IMG/VR virus record: IMGVR_UViG_3300021375_000041
Location: 1 to 49,938 of that record
Origin: a virus
Reading direction: 5' to 3' (one strand)
DNA: 49,938 nucleotides
Position numbers and translations under genes: made by a program. Under the pieces are notes generated by a model, which made no database searches, was not told the origin of the DNA, and saw only the letters and a program-made list of their open reading frames with translations. This document shows positions 8,117-16,987 of the stretch, piece by piece. Each line of letters starts with the position of its first letter. Positions within the stretch are counted from its first letter, which is position 1.

Positions 8117-8818
8117 GTGAATCATCATATCATAAACTTAGAAAAACAAAGATTTATCCGCGACTGTAAGCAAGTTCTTAAGGGTGAAAGAGTGACGGAC
8201 AGCCTACGAAGAACAATAGTTCATTCAAGTCCTGGACATGTAGAATATCTAAAAAGAGATTTAGATGTTACCGAAGCACGTCTTGTAGACATAGTAATCG
8301 CTAAAGTGAAAGAAGAATCAAAGAAGGCTCTATCAGCAAGTAGCCAACGAATCAATATATTGGCTATAAGTGTACTTGAGAACCTAGCGACTGAAAGTCA
8401 GGACTTTGCTATCGAAGAAATTATGAAAAGATACAGGGAAAGTATTAATCCAGTAAAGGCATTGTATTATGACTTACAAGAAATTATGTTTCTATACGAT
8501 AGCAAACCAAAAAACAAACATCATCAGTTTCTTATCAATAAATTTAACAATATAGAATCATTTGAGAAAATATTCGAAGCAATTAACAGAGACATCTCTG
8601 ACTTAAATGAATGTAAACAGAGAGTCAATAAATTAAAATCTGAACATAACTACCCAAACACTACTGAGCATCTAAAAAGAATAGTAGATTTATATAATGA
8701 AATGGTTCAGTGGAAAACACTGTTCGAAAAGTTTCCTGAGTGGATAGAAGATAATTCATTACCTACTGAGCCGAAAGGAAACACCATCTGCTCAACTATC
8801 AAAAAAATATTCAAATAA
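8117..8818 (+). CDS. Unknown 233-aa helical protein
   Basis: No family recognised. The product is predicted to be almost entirely alpha-helical, rich in charged residues, without signal peptide or membrane segment; HHIINLEKQRFIRDCKQVL at the N-terminus and CSTIKKIFK at the C-terminus are notable. Translation starts at GTG (8117) six bases after a strong GGAGGA. A late-type motif (8077) lies upstream, and the purine-rich leader is the best match in the window to the loop of the minus-strand small RNA, so the gene may be under antisense control. It is followed directly by the promoter of the plus-strand structured RNA at 8832. Confidence 0.7.
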   Translation: MNHHIINLEKQRFIRDCKQVLKGERVTDSLRRTIVHSSPGHVEYLKRDLDVTEARLVDIVIAKVKEESKKALSASSQRINILAISVLENLATESQDFAIEEIMKRYRESINPVKALYYDLQEIMFLYDSKPKNKHHQFLINKFNNIESFEKIFEAINRDISDLNECKQRVNKLKSEHNYPNTTEHLKRIVDLYNEMVQWKTLFEKFPEWIEDNSLPTEPKGNTICSTIKKIFK

Positions 8819-8831
8819 TTAAAAAAAGTTG

Positions 8832-8860
8832 TTGACAAAGCGAATCACTTGTGCTATATT
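8832..8860 (+). promoter_or_regulatory. Extended -10 sigma70 promoter of structured RNA 1
   Basis: TTGACA (8832-8837), 17 bp, TATATT (8855-8860) with TGC directly before the -10. No coding sequence follows before the terminator at 9086, so the promoter serves a non-coding transcript. Confidence 0.8.
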
Positions 8861-8866
8861 AGTATT

Positions 8867-9115
8867 ATAAGTAGCAAAAGTCTAATTAACTTTTGTTAAT
8901 AGTGCAAGGAAGAGGCTCCTACCAAAAGAGTCGAACTTGACTAACCAGGGGTGGTACCCAGGCTTTATCTGGAAAACAGAGGGAGTCACATCGAAGTCAC
9001 TTTCGGGGTTAGGTTGTACGGTTTAGAAATGGTATTTCGGTCCGTATTTGTAGGTGTACCCAAGTCCTACCTATTTTACTTACATAAAAAAAGGGAGCCT
9101 TTCGGTTCCCTTTTT
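8867..9115 (+). ncRNA. Structured non-coding RNA 1 (about 250 nt)
   Basis: The 320-bp gap between the 233-aa gene and the 129-aa gene holds a stand-alone transcription unit: strong promoter at 8832, predicted start about 8867, rho-independent terminator at 9086-9115, and no convincing reading frame. Readable helices: TAAGTA 8868-8873 with TACTTA 9077-9082 (closes 5' to 3' end); CAAAAGT 8875-8881 with 8889-8895; AGTC 8929-8932 with 8939-8942; GGGT 8949-8952 with 8956-8959; CCAG 8958-8961 with CTGG 8969-8972 (an alternative); TACGG 9017-9021 with CCGTA 9042-9046 enclosing GAAAT/ATTTC; GTAGG 9050-9054 with CCTAC 9066-9070. A second CCTAC at 8918-8922 could compete for 9050-9054. Closed multibranch shape recalls regulatory RNAs such as 6S, but I cannot assign it to a known family. 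Confidence 0.7.
9086..9115. terminator. Bidirectional rho-independent terminator
   Basis: Twelve-base-pair stem (AAAAAGGGAGCC / GGTTCCCTTTTT, one G-U) with TTTC loop, flanked by A-rich and T-rich tracts on both sides. It ends structured RNA 1 on the plus strand and the 129-aa gene on the minus strand. Confidence 0.9.
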
Positions 9116-9138
9116 CATTTTAAATCTTAATAAAATAA

Positions 9139-9528
9139 TTAAAGTATATCTGACATAGCAAATTCTACATTTGAAGTGCTTAATGCAACACTATCAATTG
9201 TTATTCCGTGAAGAAGTTCTTTCAAAACAGCAATATTATCACCGCTACGTTCAAAAACATCTGCGTGTTCTACTGCGAATTTAAAAACAAATCCTGCACC
9301 TGTCAAAGTCGGAGCAAGTCCGGTTAATGTGACTGATAAAGGAGCATTCATAATTGTAGGTTGTGCTACCAATGATATAATATTAACTACATCATCTAAA
9401 TTTTGTTGTGTCTGGTCTAATATATCACCAGTTGCAGTAATATCCAATGTCTTTATATACATTGTATAAAAGTTAATATTACCTGTTAAATTTTCACTTG
9501 CCGATGCGGCACCATTCTGTCTTGCCAT
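9139..9528 (-). CDS. Small late protein, 129 aa, unknown
   Basis: No family recognised. The sequence (MARQNGAASASENLTGNINF at the N-terminus, then alternating hydrophobic/polar beta-strand-like stretches such as APLSVTLTGLAPTLTGAGFV) looks like a compact virion or fibre-associated protein rather than an enzyme. It lies downstream of the 610-aa fibre and has its own GATAAATAC motif 28 bp upstream and a terminator directly after it. Context suggests a late structural or accessory protein of the fibre locus. Confidence 0.6.
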   Translation of the reverse strand: MARQNGAASASENLTGNINFYTMYIKTLDITATGDILDQTQQNLDDVVNIISLVAQPTIMNAPLSVTLTGLAPTLTGAGFVFKFAVEHADVFERSGDNIAVLKELLHGITIDSVALSTSNVEFAMSDIL

Positions 9529-9555
9529 AATAGTATCTCCGTACTCTTGTTAATA

Positions 9556-9564
9556 GTATTTATC
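9556..9564 (-). promoter_or_regulatory. Late promoter motif before the 129-aa gene
   Basis: GATAAATAC on the minus strand in the 52-bp gap after the 610-aa fibre gene. Confidence 0.65.
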
Positions 9565-9580
9565 TAAATTTACAGTATAA

Positions 9581-11413
9581 TTAAACTGTATCACTATTAC
9601 TTACAAGACCTCTGTCTAATGTATATGATGCTGTATCAGTGTCAGTGATAGAACCATAGTTCGCATTAAAGACTTCAGTATCAGTAATTAAACCATTGTC
9701 TCTGGAATCATTTGATGGAGTCATTCCGCCAAGTTTAACCCAAGATGCACCATTGTAACCTTCAAAAGCATCTATATCAGAATTGAAACGCATCATACCA
9801 ACAACGCCTGTACCTGGTCTTTGTGCCGTTGTGCCAACTGGCATAACGATAGCACCCGTACTTATAATATTTACATTACCACTTCCATGTGGTGCTATCT
9901 CAATATCGCCATTTAATGTTGATGTTATCTTATTGCCATTTACATCAAAATCTCCACCTAGTTTCGGTGACTTATCTTCTTCTAGGGTAATAACGTCATC
10001 TGAGTCTGTTTCTTCATTACCACTTGAATCGTACTTACGTGATTTCATTTTACCCGATGTGGAATCACGTTCAATTTTAATTTTCTTACCGTCAGTATCA
10101 AATAGTTCAATCGCCGCGGCTTTTATTGTTTTTCTAACATCACTTGAGTCTTTGATGTCTAAGTTGCCATCACTATCTTTAGAAAGTTTTGTACCACCAA
10201 TATCAACTGTGCTACCAGCAAGATAGATATCATTGAATCTCATTGTAGAAGAGCCAATATCATATGTTTCGGTAGTATCTGGTAATATATTTCCTGAGAA
10301 TGTATGTGTTGTGCCTTGTCTTCTAAACACTCTAGTCATATCATTTGCAGTATAGCCAGTATCTACAGATGATTGTTCACTGTTTTGTGTACTATTAACT
10401 GAAACATTACTTAATAAAGAACTAGTTCTTGGAATGACATCCATGTCAACTGTTACTGTTCCATAGATTCTTGATAATACTTTAAATGCAAAAATAAATC
10501 CTGATGTTGTTGTTTCTTTTGTCCATAACTGTGGGTCAATATACCTAGCGCCATTATATTCTTCTGAATACTCTACAGTCCAACTTAAATCTGGTAATGG
10601 GTCACCACTTCTAAGTGCGGCATTGAAATTTACTATATGTGTTTCGCCAGCATTTTGTGCCGTAATTCGACCAATAATTTGATAGTTTTCACTATTGCCT
10701 GCTGGAATAATAGTAACAACTTTTTGATATTCATTTGGGTCAAAGTATGAGCCACTAGATGCACCCGTGTACATCTGATTGAATTTCATCATATTTGAAG
10801 TATTATATCTAACTTCTGTAAAATATGGACTACTTGTGCCTGTGCCAAACACAGGAGCATTTAAATTAGGTGCTGTGAATGTTTTATTTGTAAGTGTTTC
10901 TGTTCCTGTTAAAGAAACGAAATCATCACCTTGCATCGCAGTATTAAATTCTGTAAGTGTACCTGAAAGCGTATTAGAATCTAAATCAATTGATTTATTA
11001 GTTAATGTATCTGTTGTTGCTTTACCAACTAACGTATCTGTTGCATTCGGTATTGTTACCGTTCTGTCTGCTGTCGGGTCGACAACTGTTAAAGTTGTTT
11101 CGTAATCATTTGAAGTAGAACCTTCAAACTTTAAAGTATTTTGAACTTGTATCTCTGTTGAGTTTACTGTAGTAGTTGTACCTTGAACTGTTAAGTCGCC
11201 AGTTACAGTTAAATCGGAAGCAGTTGTGATTCCAGACCAAGCGTTTGATACACGAAACTTTACCGTGTTGTTTGACGTGTCAAACCAAACATCGTTTGCG
11301 TTTATAGTATATGTACTACTCGGGTCTGCATCTCCTTGATAGAAGGTGGTTCCAGATTTTCCAATTTTAAAGTAAGGGACACTGGTCCCTCTTGCATTAA
11401 TCGTTACAGCCAT
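9581..11413 (-). CDS. Fibre-like structural protein, 610 aa
   Basis: Long beta-rich protein built like a marine T4-type tail fibre. After a short N-terminal head (MAVTINARGTSVPYFKIGKS) come 'DLTVTGDLTVQGTTTTVNST' strand repeats, two copies of the TDTLTNKS/TETLTNKT motif (about residues 135-175), a beta domain in the middle, and a C-terminal GTGVVGMMRFNSDIDAFEGY knob of the type often found at fibre ends. It lacks the 'YADLAERY' C-terminal domain of the 779- and 1037-aa fibres. It may be a fibre segment, a short-fibre or whisker-like protein; host-range role is inference. A late motif and a leader hairpin (11444-11465) precede the ATG. Confidence 0.72.
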   Translation of the reverse strand: MAVTINARGTSVPYFKIGKSGTTFYQGDADPSSTYTINANDVWFDTSNNTVKFRVSNAWSGITTASDLTVTGDLTVQGTTTTVNSTEIQVQNTLKFEGSTSNDYETTLTVVDPTADRTVTIPNATDTLVGKATTDTLTNKSIDLDSNTLSGTLTEFNTAMQGDDFVSLTGTETLTNKTFTAPNLNAPVFGTGTSSPYFTEVRYNTSNMMKFNQMYTGASSGSYFDPNEYQKVVTIIPAGNSENYQIIGRITAQNAGETHIVNFNAALRSGDPLPDLSWTVEYSEEYNGARYIDPQLWTKETTTSGFIFAFKVLSRIYGTVTVDMDVIPRTSSLLSNVSVNSTQNSEQSSVDTGYTANDMTRVFRRQGTTHTFSGNILPDTTETYDIGSSTMRFNDIYLAGSTVDIGGTKLSKDSDGNLDIKDSSDVRKTIKAAAIELFDTDGKKIKIERDSTSGKMKSRKYDSSGNEETDSDDVITLEEDKSPKLGGDFDVNGNKITSTLNGDIEIAPHGSGNVNIISTGAIVMPVGTTAQRPGTGVVGMMRFNSDIDAFEGYNGASWVKLGGMTPSNDSRDNGLITDTEVFNANYGSITDTDTASYTLDRGLVSNSDTV

Positions 11414-11489
11414 TATCGTTCCTCAACGTTCGTTTTATCATGTCAGTCTTAATAAATTAAGTCTGTCGTTAAAGATTTTAGTTCTGTAA

Positions 11490-11498
11490 GTATTTATC
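11490..11498 (-). promoter_or_regulatory. Late promoter motif before the 610-aa fibre
   Basis: GATAAATAC on the minus strand, 77 bp upstream of the start codon; the leader between them contains a near-perfect hairpin (11444-11465). Confidence 0.65.
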
Positions 11499-11543
11499 TA
11501 ATATGCTAATATTACTCGGTTAACACTTTGGCTATAGACGTAA

Positions 11544-11568
11544 AAAGGGGAACACGAAGTCCCCCTTT
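11544..11568 (-). terminator. Terminator after the 1543-aa fibre
   Basis: Minus-strand stem AAAGGGG/CCCCTTT followed by TTTTT, 45 bp downstream of the fibre stop codon. Confidence 0.85.
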
Positions 11569-11613
11569 CTATTATCACCATGATGGTAATAGTTATTACA
11601 GTTTACTCACAAA

Positions 11614-14600
11614 TTAGATTTGCTTGTATTCCGCAGTAACAATTATCGCACCAGTTGTTGGTGAAGCAGATGAACCACCATTCTGTAAAGTACCAGTAAT
11701 AGTTGCACCACCTGTTGTTGCAAGTTCAAAACCTAAATCAACAATATATAAACCGCCCTCAGAAAGGTCAGCATCAGTTGTTGTCATTAGAGTATTTGTA
11801 CCGTCAGAAACGACTAACTCGTCACATCCAACAAACGCAGTAGTAACTTTTGCAGAGATACGACTTACATAGTAAGACTTTCCTGAAATGTTAGCCATTG
11901 TGCCGATTGTAAATGAAGATGAACCGTTAGCAGTAAATGCCACACGTCTAGTACCTGAAGAACCTGAAGTTGCCGATTTATCGTCAACATAGTCCTTAGT
12001 TGCTAGGGCAGAATCTGCCGCAGATGACATATCATAGCCATTTGGTGCAAGTAGAATACCTGAACCTTTTGGAGCCAATGTCATGTTGACGTTTGTACCA
12101 CCAGCCATTGCTAGTTCTACACCGCCAGTTCCGTTAGTCACTGTTAAAGAGTCAGTTGCACTTGCAGTCTCTACGAAAGTAGCGATTGCTGTGTCATCTG
12201 CACCTTTAATTTGAACGTTTCCGTCTGCTGAGCCACCGTTACCGCCTTTAATGACAACTGAACCTGAAGCGTTACCGCCAGTTCCATTACCACCTTTAAC
12301 GATTAAGTCACCAGCACCACCACCAGAAGCATCACCACCAGATACTGTTAAGTCTGTATCGTCTTCACCTTGAATTAAGGCTTCGCCAGATTGACCAACA
12401 ATAAATACATCACCGCCACCTTGGCCTTGTAGATACATATCTACAGCACCAGATGCCGCCGCGTTTTTGGCTGTTAGAGTTACTTTACCAGTAGCATTAG
12501 TAATTGCAACATATTCACCAGAACCTGAAGTAACGCCTGAACCGTCAATGGCCATAACACCAGTTGAATTACGTAGTTGACCTACATATTCCATACCTAG
12601 TGCTGAACCATCAGAAGTCATAACTTTATTATCAGAACCCGCTGATGTGATACCTGTACCACCATTCGCTATAGGAAGAGTGCCAGTTACGTCAGCAGTT
12701 AAATCTGCTTTAGCGTAACCAAGAGTACCGTTTGCCGCAACTTTAAGTACAGTTGAGTTAGAACCTTTAGCAAGTTCTGTAACTGCACCTGAACCGTCCA
12801 TTGTCATCATTGAAGAAGCCGCAAAACCTGAAGTATCAGTATGCGTACCACCCATTGATAATGGAAGTTCGTTTGTTAGAGCGATTTCAGAAACAGTTAG
12901 GTCGTTAATATGTAAGTCAGCCTTAGCCGCGCCTACATTAAGTTCCCACTTGTCTGAAGTTTCGTTCCAGTTTAGTGCCGCATTGTCAGATGAACCACGC
13001 TCTATAACAACACCACCGTCCTGTGAAGGAACACCAGTTTCGTTTGAGTTAAGAACGATTTCGTTATCTTCAATGTTCACTGTTTCAGATAGAGTAGTTG
13101 TAACTGAACCTGAAACTGTTAGGTTACCACTTACTGAAGCATTACCTGTTACAGATAATGATGCTAAAGTAGAAGCACCTGCATCTAGTGTGTTAGCGCC
13201 GAAGTCACCATTTACACCAAATGTTGCAGTAGTGTCTGACAATGTTAACTTCGTAGAAGTTGCATTATCATCAATACCAGTTGACGCAAAGTCAGAGATA
13301 GTTCCACTATGAACTTTATCACCAGAAATCTGGTTATTAGCCAAAGTTAGAGCGTCTGCTGAAGAAACGTCTAATGTTTTACCCGCACCGACAGTAATGT
13401 CATATGCAGATATTGTTGTACCAGCGGCACCAGCCAATGAAGCACTAGAAATAGTACCACCGTGGACGGCATTACCAGAAACTGAATCAGTACCTAGTGT
13501 TAGGGTCTGACCTGACAAGTCAACATCAGTACCGGAGATTGAACCGCCAGTAATAGTTGCATTGCCTGAGTTTAGGTTTGTCGCTGTTGCTGTTGTCAAT
13601 GACGCTGTACCACCAGTAATAGCCGCACTTGCAGTGGACAAAGTACTAAATGTACCAGCCGCTGATGTGTTACCACCAATAGTTGTGGCATCAATCGCAC
13701 CACCATCAAAATCAACATTAGATGAAGTCAAGTCTGAACCTGAAATCGCACCGCCTGTGATTGTAACATTTGCTGAAGTCAACGCTGAGAAAGTACCAGC
13801 CGCTGAAGTATTAGCACCAATGATTGCTCCGTCTACTGCACCACCGTTTACATCAATAGATGTAAATGTAGAAGTACCAGTTGAAGTTACATCACCACTT
13901 AAGTCACCAGTTACATCACCAGTTACTGCACCAGTGTGAACACCGGCAGAGTTACCTGTTAAGTTACCAGTTACATTACCAGTTACTGCACCAGTTAAAT
14001 CACCAGAGAAACCACCAGAAGCAGATACAGTTGTACCTGAAACTGCGCCAGTATGTGTACCAGCAGAATCACCAGTTAAGTCACCAGTTACATTACCTGT
14101 TACGTTACCAGTTACTGCACCTGTATGAACACCAGCAGTGTTACCAGTTACATTACCAGTTACATTACCAGTTAAGTTACCAGTTACATCACCAGTTACA
14201 TCACCAGTTAGGTCACCAGTTACATCACCCGTAAGTGTTGAAACTTTTAAGTCACCATATGAAGCACCAACTTTTAGTTCGAACTCATCTGTTGTCTCAT
14301 TCCAGTTGATAAGTGCATCATCCGCTGTACCACGGTCGATAGAAATACCTGCTGAACCTTCAGTTACACCAGCACCAGACTCACCATTGTTTAAAACAAT
14401 TGTGTTGTCTTCGATAGTAGTGTTAGTTGAAGAGATTGATGTTACAGAACCGTTAACTGTTAAGTCACCAGTAACTGTTACTGCACCGGCGAAAGTTGCA
14501 GACTCATCAGCCGCTAAAGTTAGGACTGTTTGGTCAGCATTATCGTCAATACCAGTTGAAGCGAAGTTAGAAATTGTTCCGCCATCTATTGAATCACCAG

Positions 14601-16245
14601 ATACTGAATCCGCTGTCAAAGTCAAAGTTTGACCTGACAAGTCGATTGAAGTACCAGAGATTGAACCACCTGTGATAGAAGCACTCGCTGTTGTCATTGT
14701 TGAGAAAGTACCAGCCGCTGATGTGTTAGCACCAATGATTGTTCCATCTACTGCACCGCCGTTAATATCAGCAGTACCAATTGTCGCAGTTGTTAGGTTT
14801 GAAGTTCCAGTTGCTGTTACACCAGCATCTTTCATTACAACGCCGTCAACTGTAACACCAGCCGCGCCAACTCTTTCACTGATTGTATCAGTAATAATTG
14901 ATGTAGTGGCCGTTACTGAACCAGTTACACCAACATCACCAGTAACATCCATTGGAGCATTAACCGCAATGTTTGAACCAGAGTAGTTGTCTAGTACATC
15001 TGTTTTGATTGTACCTGTAGCATCTACGTTTGTAAATGTACCTGCCGCTGCCACATTAGCACCAATAGTTGTACCATCAATAGCACCACCATTAACATCA
15101 ACTGAGTCAGAAGTCATAGTTGTAAACGAGCCAGCCGCACTTGTGGTTGCACCGACAGTCACACCGTCCATATTACCAGATGAAGCGTCAATATCAACTA
15201 CACCATCAACGTCTAGTGTTTTACCAGCCGCAACAGTAATATCAAAACCAGAGATAGTCTTGCCTGCGCCACCTGAAAGGTTCGCTGAGTCAATTGTACC
15301 ACCAGAAATTTTATCACCATTGATTTGGTCGTTTGCTAGAGTTAAAGTACCACTTGATAAATCTACTGAACCGCCAGTAATTGCAACGTTATTCGCTGCC
15401 TGTGTAGCCATTGAGCCCAAACCTAAGTTTGAACGAGCAGTAATTTTACCACCGGCATCAGATGCATCAACACCTAAACCGCCGTTTGCTAATGGTAAAG
15501 CACCAGTAACTGCGTCTGAAGATGTCAAGTTAACCGCGCCATAAGCCACGCCACCTGAACCGTCTGAACGAAGTACTTGACCAGTAGTCGTAGTACCTTT
15601 AACAGTTAGATTGTCTGAACCATCAATTTTCACATAAGTATCGTCAACATTAACAGACATTGCATTACCGGCTTTAGATAAGCCTGCACCTGCTGTTAAC
15701 TGACCAGTACCTGTGAATTGTGTAAAGGCAATTGAAGTTGTATCAACAACGATTGTACCGTCAGTTGAACATACAAAGCCTTGGTCTGAGTTTACAGTAC
15801 CTTCTTCAACAAAGAAGAATGCACCAACAAATTCAGCGGCACCGTCCATATCAGTTGCACGAGTCATTGCTGACGCCGCACCATTGTATACGTAGATACC
15901 GTTTTCAGCCGCTGAGGACTGGTTTTTTAGTAGAACACGGTCATTTGATGCCATAGTTACGCCATCAATTGTTGTGCCCGGTCCACTTAAAGTTACGTCT
16001 GCTGTTGAAGCCGCACGAACTGACTGTTTAACGTCAAGTCCTGAAGCAACTGAGTCAACATAACTCTTGTTTGCCGCATGGTTGTCCGAAGTTGGAGTTG
16101 CGACATTCATGTTACCTAAAGTAGAACCATCAGTTGTTACTTTGAAAAGGGAATTTCCCGAATCATATACAACACGACCGCCCGACTTACCGAACTGAAC
16201 ATCAGCACCTATACCACGGATACCAAAGTTTTTAATATCAGCCAT
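11614..16245 (-). CDS. Giant repetitive tail-fibre protein, 1543 aa
   Basis: Probable distal tail fibre or fibre shaft. N-terminal region has the 'ANKSYVDSVASGLDVKQSVR' segment that is frequent in phage fibres. The shaft is a series of beta repeats ('TITGGSISGTSIDLSGQTLT', 'NGGAVDGTIIGANTSAAGTF'), with a tetrapeptide tract GDVT/GNVT/GDLT at about residues 668-786 and two copies of a 60-residue module (IEDNTIVLNN... WNETTDEFELKVG) at about 602-660 and 1053-1115. The C-terminal part (from about 1250) is glycine-rich followed by a globular beta domain ending in TGAIIVTAEYKQI. There is no endosialidase-type chaperone. Late TATAAATA motif and a 200-nt leader with three repeats precede it. Longest of four fibre-like genes. 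Confidence 0.8.
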   Translation of the reverse strand: MADIKNFGIRGIGADVQFGKSGGRVVYDSGNSLFKVTTDGSTLGNMNVATPTSDNHAANKSYVDSVASGLDVKQSVRAASTADVTLSGPGTTIDGVTMASNDRVLLKNQSSAAENGIYVYNGAASAMTRATDMDGAAEFVGAFFFVEEGTVNSDQGFVCSTDGTIVVDTTSIAFTQFTGTGQLTAGAGLSKAGNAMSVNVDDTYVKIDGSDNLTVKGTTTTGQVLRSDGSGGVAYGAVNLTSSDAVTGALPLANGGLGVDASDAGGKITARSNLGLGSMATQAANNVAITGGSVDLSSGTLTLANDQINGDKISGGTIDSANLSGGAGKTISGFDITVAAGKTLDVDGVVDIDASSGNMDGVTVGATTSAAGSFTTMTSDSVDVNGGAIDGTTIGANVAAAGTFTNVDATGTIKTDVLDNYSGSNIAVNAPMDVTGDVGVTGSVTATTSIITDTISERVGAAGVTVDGVVMKDAGVTATGTSNLTTATIGTADINGGAVDGTIIGANTSAAGTFSTMTTASASITGGSISGTSIDLSGQTLTLTADSVSGDSIDGGTISNFASTGIDDNADQTVLTLAADESATFAGAVTVTGDLTVNGSVTSISSTNTTIEDNTIVLNNGESGAGVTEGSAGISIDRGTADDALINWNETTDEFELKVGASYGDLKVSTLTGDVTGDLTGDVTGDVTGNLTGNVTGNVTGNTAGVHTGAVTGNVTGNVTGDLTGDSAGTHTGAVSGTTVSASGGFSGDLTGAVTGNVTGNLTGNSAGVHTGAVTGDVTGDLSGDVTSTGTSTFTSIDVNGGAVDGAIIGANTSAAGTFSALTSANVTITGGAISGSDLTSSNVDFDGGAIDATTIGGNTSAAGTFSTLSTASAAITGGTASLTTATATNLNSGNATITGGSISGTDVDLSGQTLTLGTDSVSGNAVHGGTISSASLAGAAGTTISAYDITVGAGKTLDVSSADALTLANNQISGDKVHSGTISDFASTGIDDNATSTKLTLSDTTATFGVNGDFGANTLDAGASTLASLSVTGNASVSGNLTVSGSVTTTLSETVNIEDNEIVLNSNETGVPSQDGGVVIERGSSDNAALNWNETSDKWELNVGAAKADLHINDLTVSEIALTNELPLSMGGTHTDTSGFAASSMMTMDGSGAVTELAKGSNSTVLKVAANGTLGYAKADLTADVTGTLPIANGGTGITSAGSDNKVMTSDGSALGMEYVGQLRNSTGVMAIDGSGVTSGSGEYVAITNATGKVTLTAKNAAASGAVDMYLQGQGGGDVFIVGQSGEALIQGEDDTDLTVSGGDASGGGAGDLIVKGGNGTGGNASGSVVIKGGNGGSADGNVQIKGADDTAIATFVETASATDSLTVTNGTGGVELAMAGGTNVNMTLAPKGSGILLAPNGYDMSSAADSALATKDYVDDKSATSGSSGTRRVAFTANGSSSFTIGTMANISGKSYYVSRISAKVTTAFVGCDELVVSDGTNTLMTTTDADLSEGGLYIVDLGFELATTGGATITGTLQNGGSSASPTTGAIIVTAEYKQI
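13886..14240 (-). repeat. In-frame 12-bp tandem repeat tract in the 1543-aa fibre
   Basis: About 350 bp of degenerate 12-bp units coding for GNVT, GDVT and GDLT, interrupted three times by an (A/S)AG(V/T)HTGAV(T/S)G block at regular distance. The tract is prone to expansion or contraction and would set the length of a fibre segment. Confidence 0.8.
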
Positions 16246-16347
16246 TATTATCTCCTATAATTAGCCATTGTTATTGATTACTCCATAGACCATTCCATGA
16301 AATAATATACATAACGTTTATTTTACTTATTTTTATTTTTTATACAT

Positions 16348-16412
16348 CGGAAGGATTCTCAATGTACTGCACGGAAAAGTCTCATGCATTTGATTAGTCG
16401 GAAGATATCTCA
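16348..16412 (-). repeat. Three leader repeats upstream of the 1543-aa fibre
   Basis: On the mRNA-sense minus strand TGAG-N4/5-TTCCG occurs three times (16399-16412, 16372-16384, 16348-16361), about 24-27 nt apart, inside the untranslated leader between the late promoter (16449) and the start codon (16245). It may be a protein- or RNA-binding array; function unknown. Confidence 0.45.
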
Positions 16413-16448
16413 ACTATCGTAAGTGTTTTTCTTTATCACTTACATATC

Positions 16449-16456
16449 TATTTATA
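16449..16456 (-). promoter_or_regulatory. Late promoter motif before the 1543-aa fibre
   Basis: Exact TATAAATA on the minus strand, about 200 bp upstream of the start codon, giving an unusually long leader. Confidence 0.6.
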
Positions 16457-16488
16457 CAATTTATAAAAAAAGATATGTTTATACATAA

Positions 16489-16515
16489 AAAAAGCCCTCA
16501 TAAAGAGGGCTTTTT
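16489..16515 (-). terminator. Terminator after the 85-aa gene
   Basis: Eleven-base-pair stem AAAAAGCCCTC/GAGGGCTTTTT with an ATAAA loop, 20 bp after the stop codon; the minus strand continues into a U-rich tract. Confidence 0.88.
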
Positions 16516-16534
16516 CACTTAATTAAAAGTTTTA

Positions 16535-16792
16535 TTAGTTAGTGAAAGTACAAACTGCTGAAAGAGCCTGTCCTAAAACTTCTGCCGCGTATGCTGATGC
16601 ATCTGGTCCACCTTGAATTGCGAAGTGCATTACACCTGCTAGTGCGCCGTCGATACCTACAACTGTGTGACCTGCATTTTGTAATGCTGCCGAAATTGCG
16701 TCTAATGCCGCTTGGTTAGCCACTGCCGCGTCTGAATCAAGAATTGTAGTAATTGAACCTAAACCGTTACCTACTGTTGCTTTTGCTGCCAT
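16535..16792 (-). CDS. Small late protein, 85 aa, unknown
   Basis: Alanine-rich 85-aa protein (MAAKATVGNGLGSITTILDS...), with two helices around AVANQAALDAISAALQNAGH and a hydrophobic core; no cysteine pair in a metal motif and no signal peptide. I cannot assign a family. It is a monocistronic late unit: GATAAATAA motif 87 bp upstream, a perfect AGAGAT/ATCTCT hairpin in the leader (16831-16845), good AAGGAGAA ribosome-binding site and a terminator right after the stop. Abundant expression is likely, which suggests a virion decoration or fibre-associated protein. Confidence 0.65.
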   Translation of the reverse strand: MAAKATVGNGLGSITTILDSDAAVANQAALDAISAALQNAGHTVVGIDGALAGVMHFAIQGGPDASAYAAEVLGQALSAVCTFTN

Positions 16793-16878
16793 GTTATATT
16801 CTCCTTTAAGAGTGTTAATTTAAACTCAGAGATAATATCTCTTTGTCTTTTCTGTTAGAGTTTCATAACCCTACACTC

Positions 16879-16887
16879 TTATTTATC
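16879..16887 (-). promoter_or_regulatory. Late promoter motif before the 85-aa gene
   Basis: GATAAATAA on the minus strand. Confidence 0.6.
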
Positions 16888-16931
16888 AAAAAGTGAGTTT
16901 TATTAAGATGTTTGTTAATGATTTGGTAATA

Positions 16932-16959
16932 AAAAAGGGAACCCTAAGATTCCCTTTTT
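16932..16959 (-). terminator. Terminator after the 779-aa fibre
   Basis: Ten-base-pair stem AAAAAGGGAA/TTCCCTTTTT, 28 bp after the stop codon, followed on the minus strand by TTTTTTATT. Confidence 0.88.
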
Positions 16960-16987
16960 CGTTGTTTATTTTCAGTAAACTAGATAA

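Noticed and set aside
13881-14234. Long histidine/glutamine-rich frame on the plus strand
   Set aside because: It is the antisense of the 12-bp repeat tract of the fibre gene; no promoter or ribosome-binding site.
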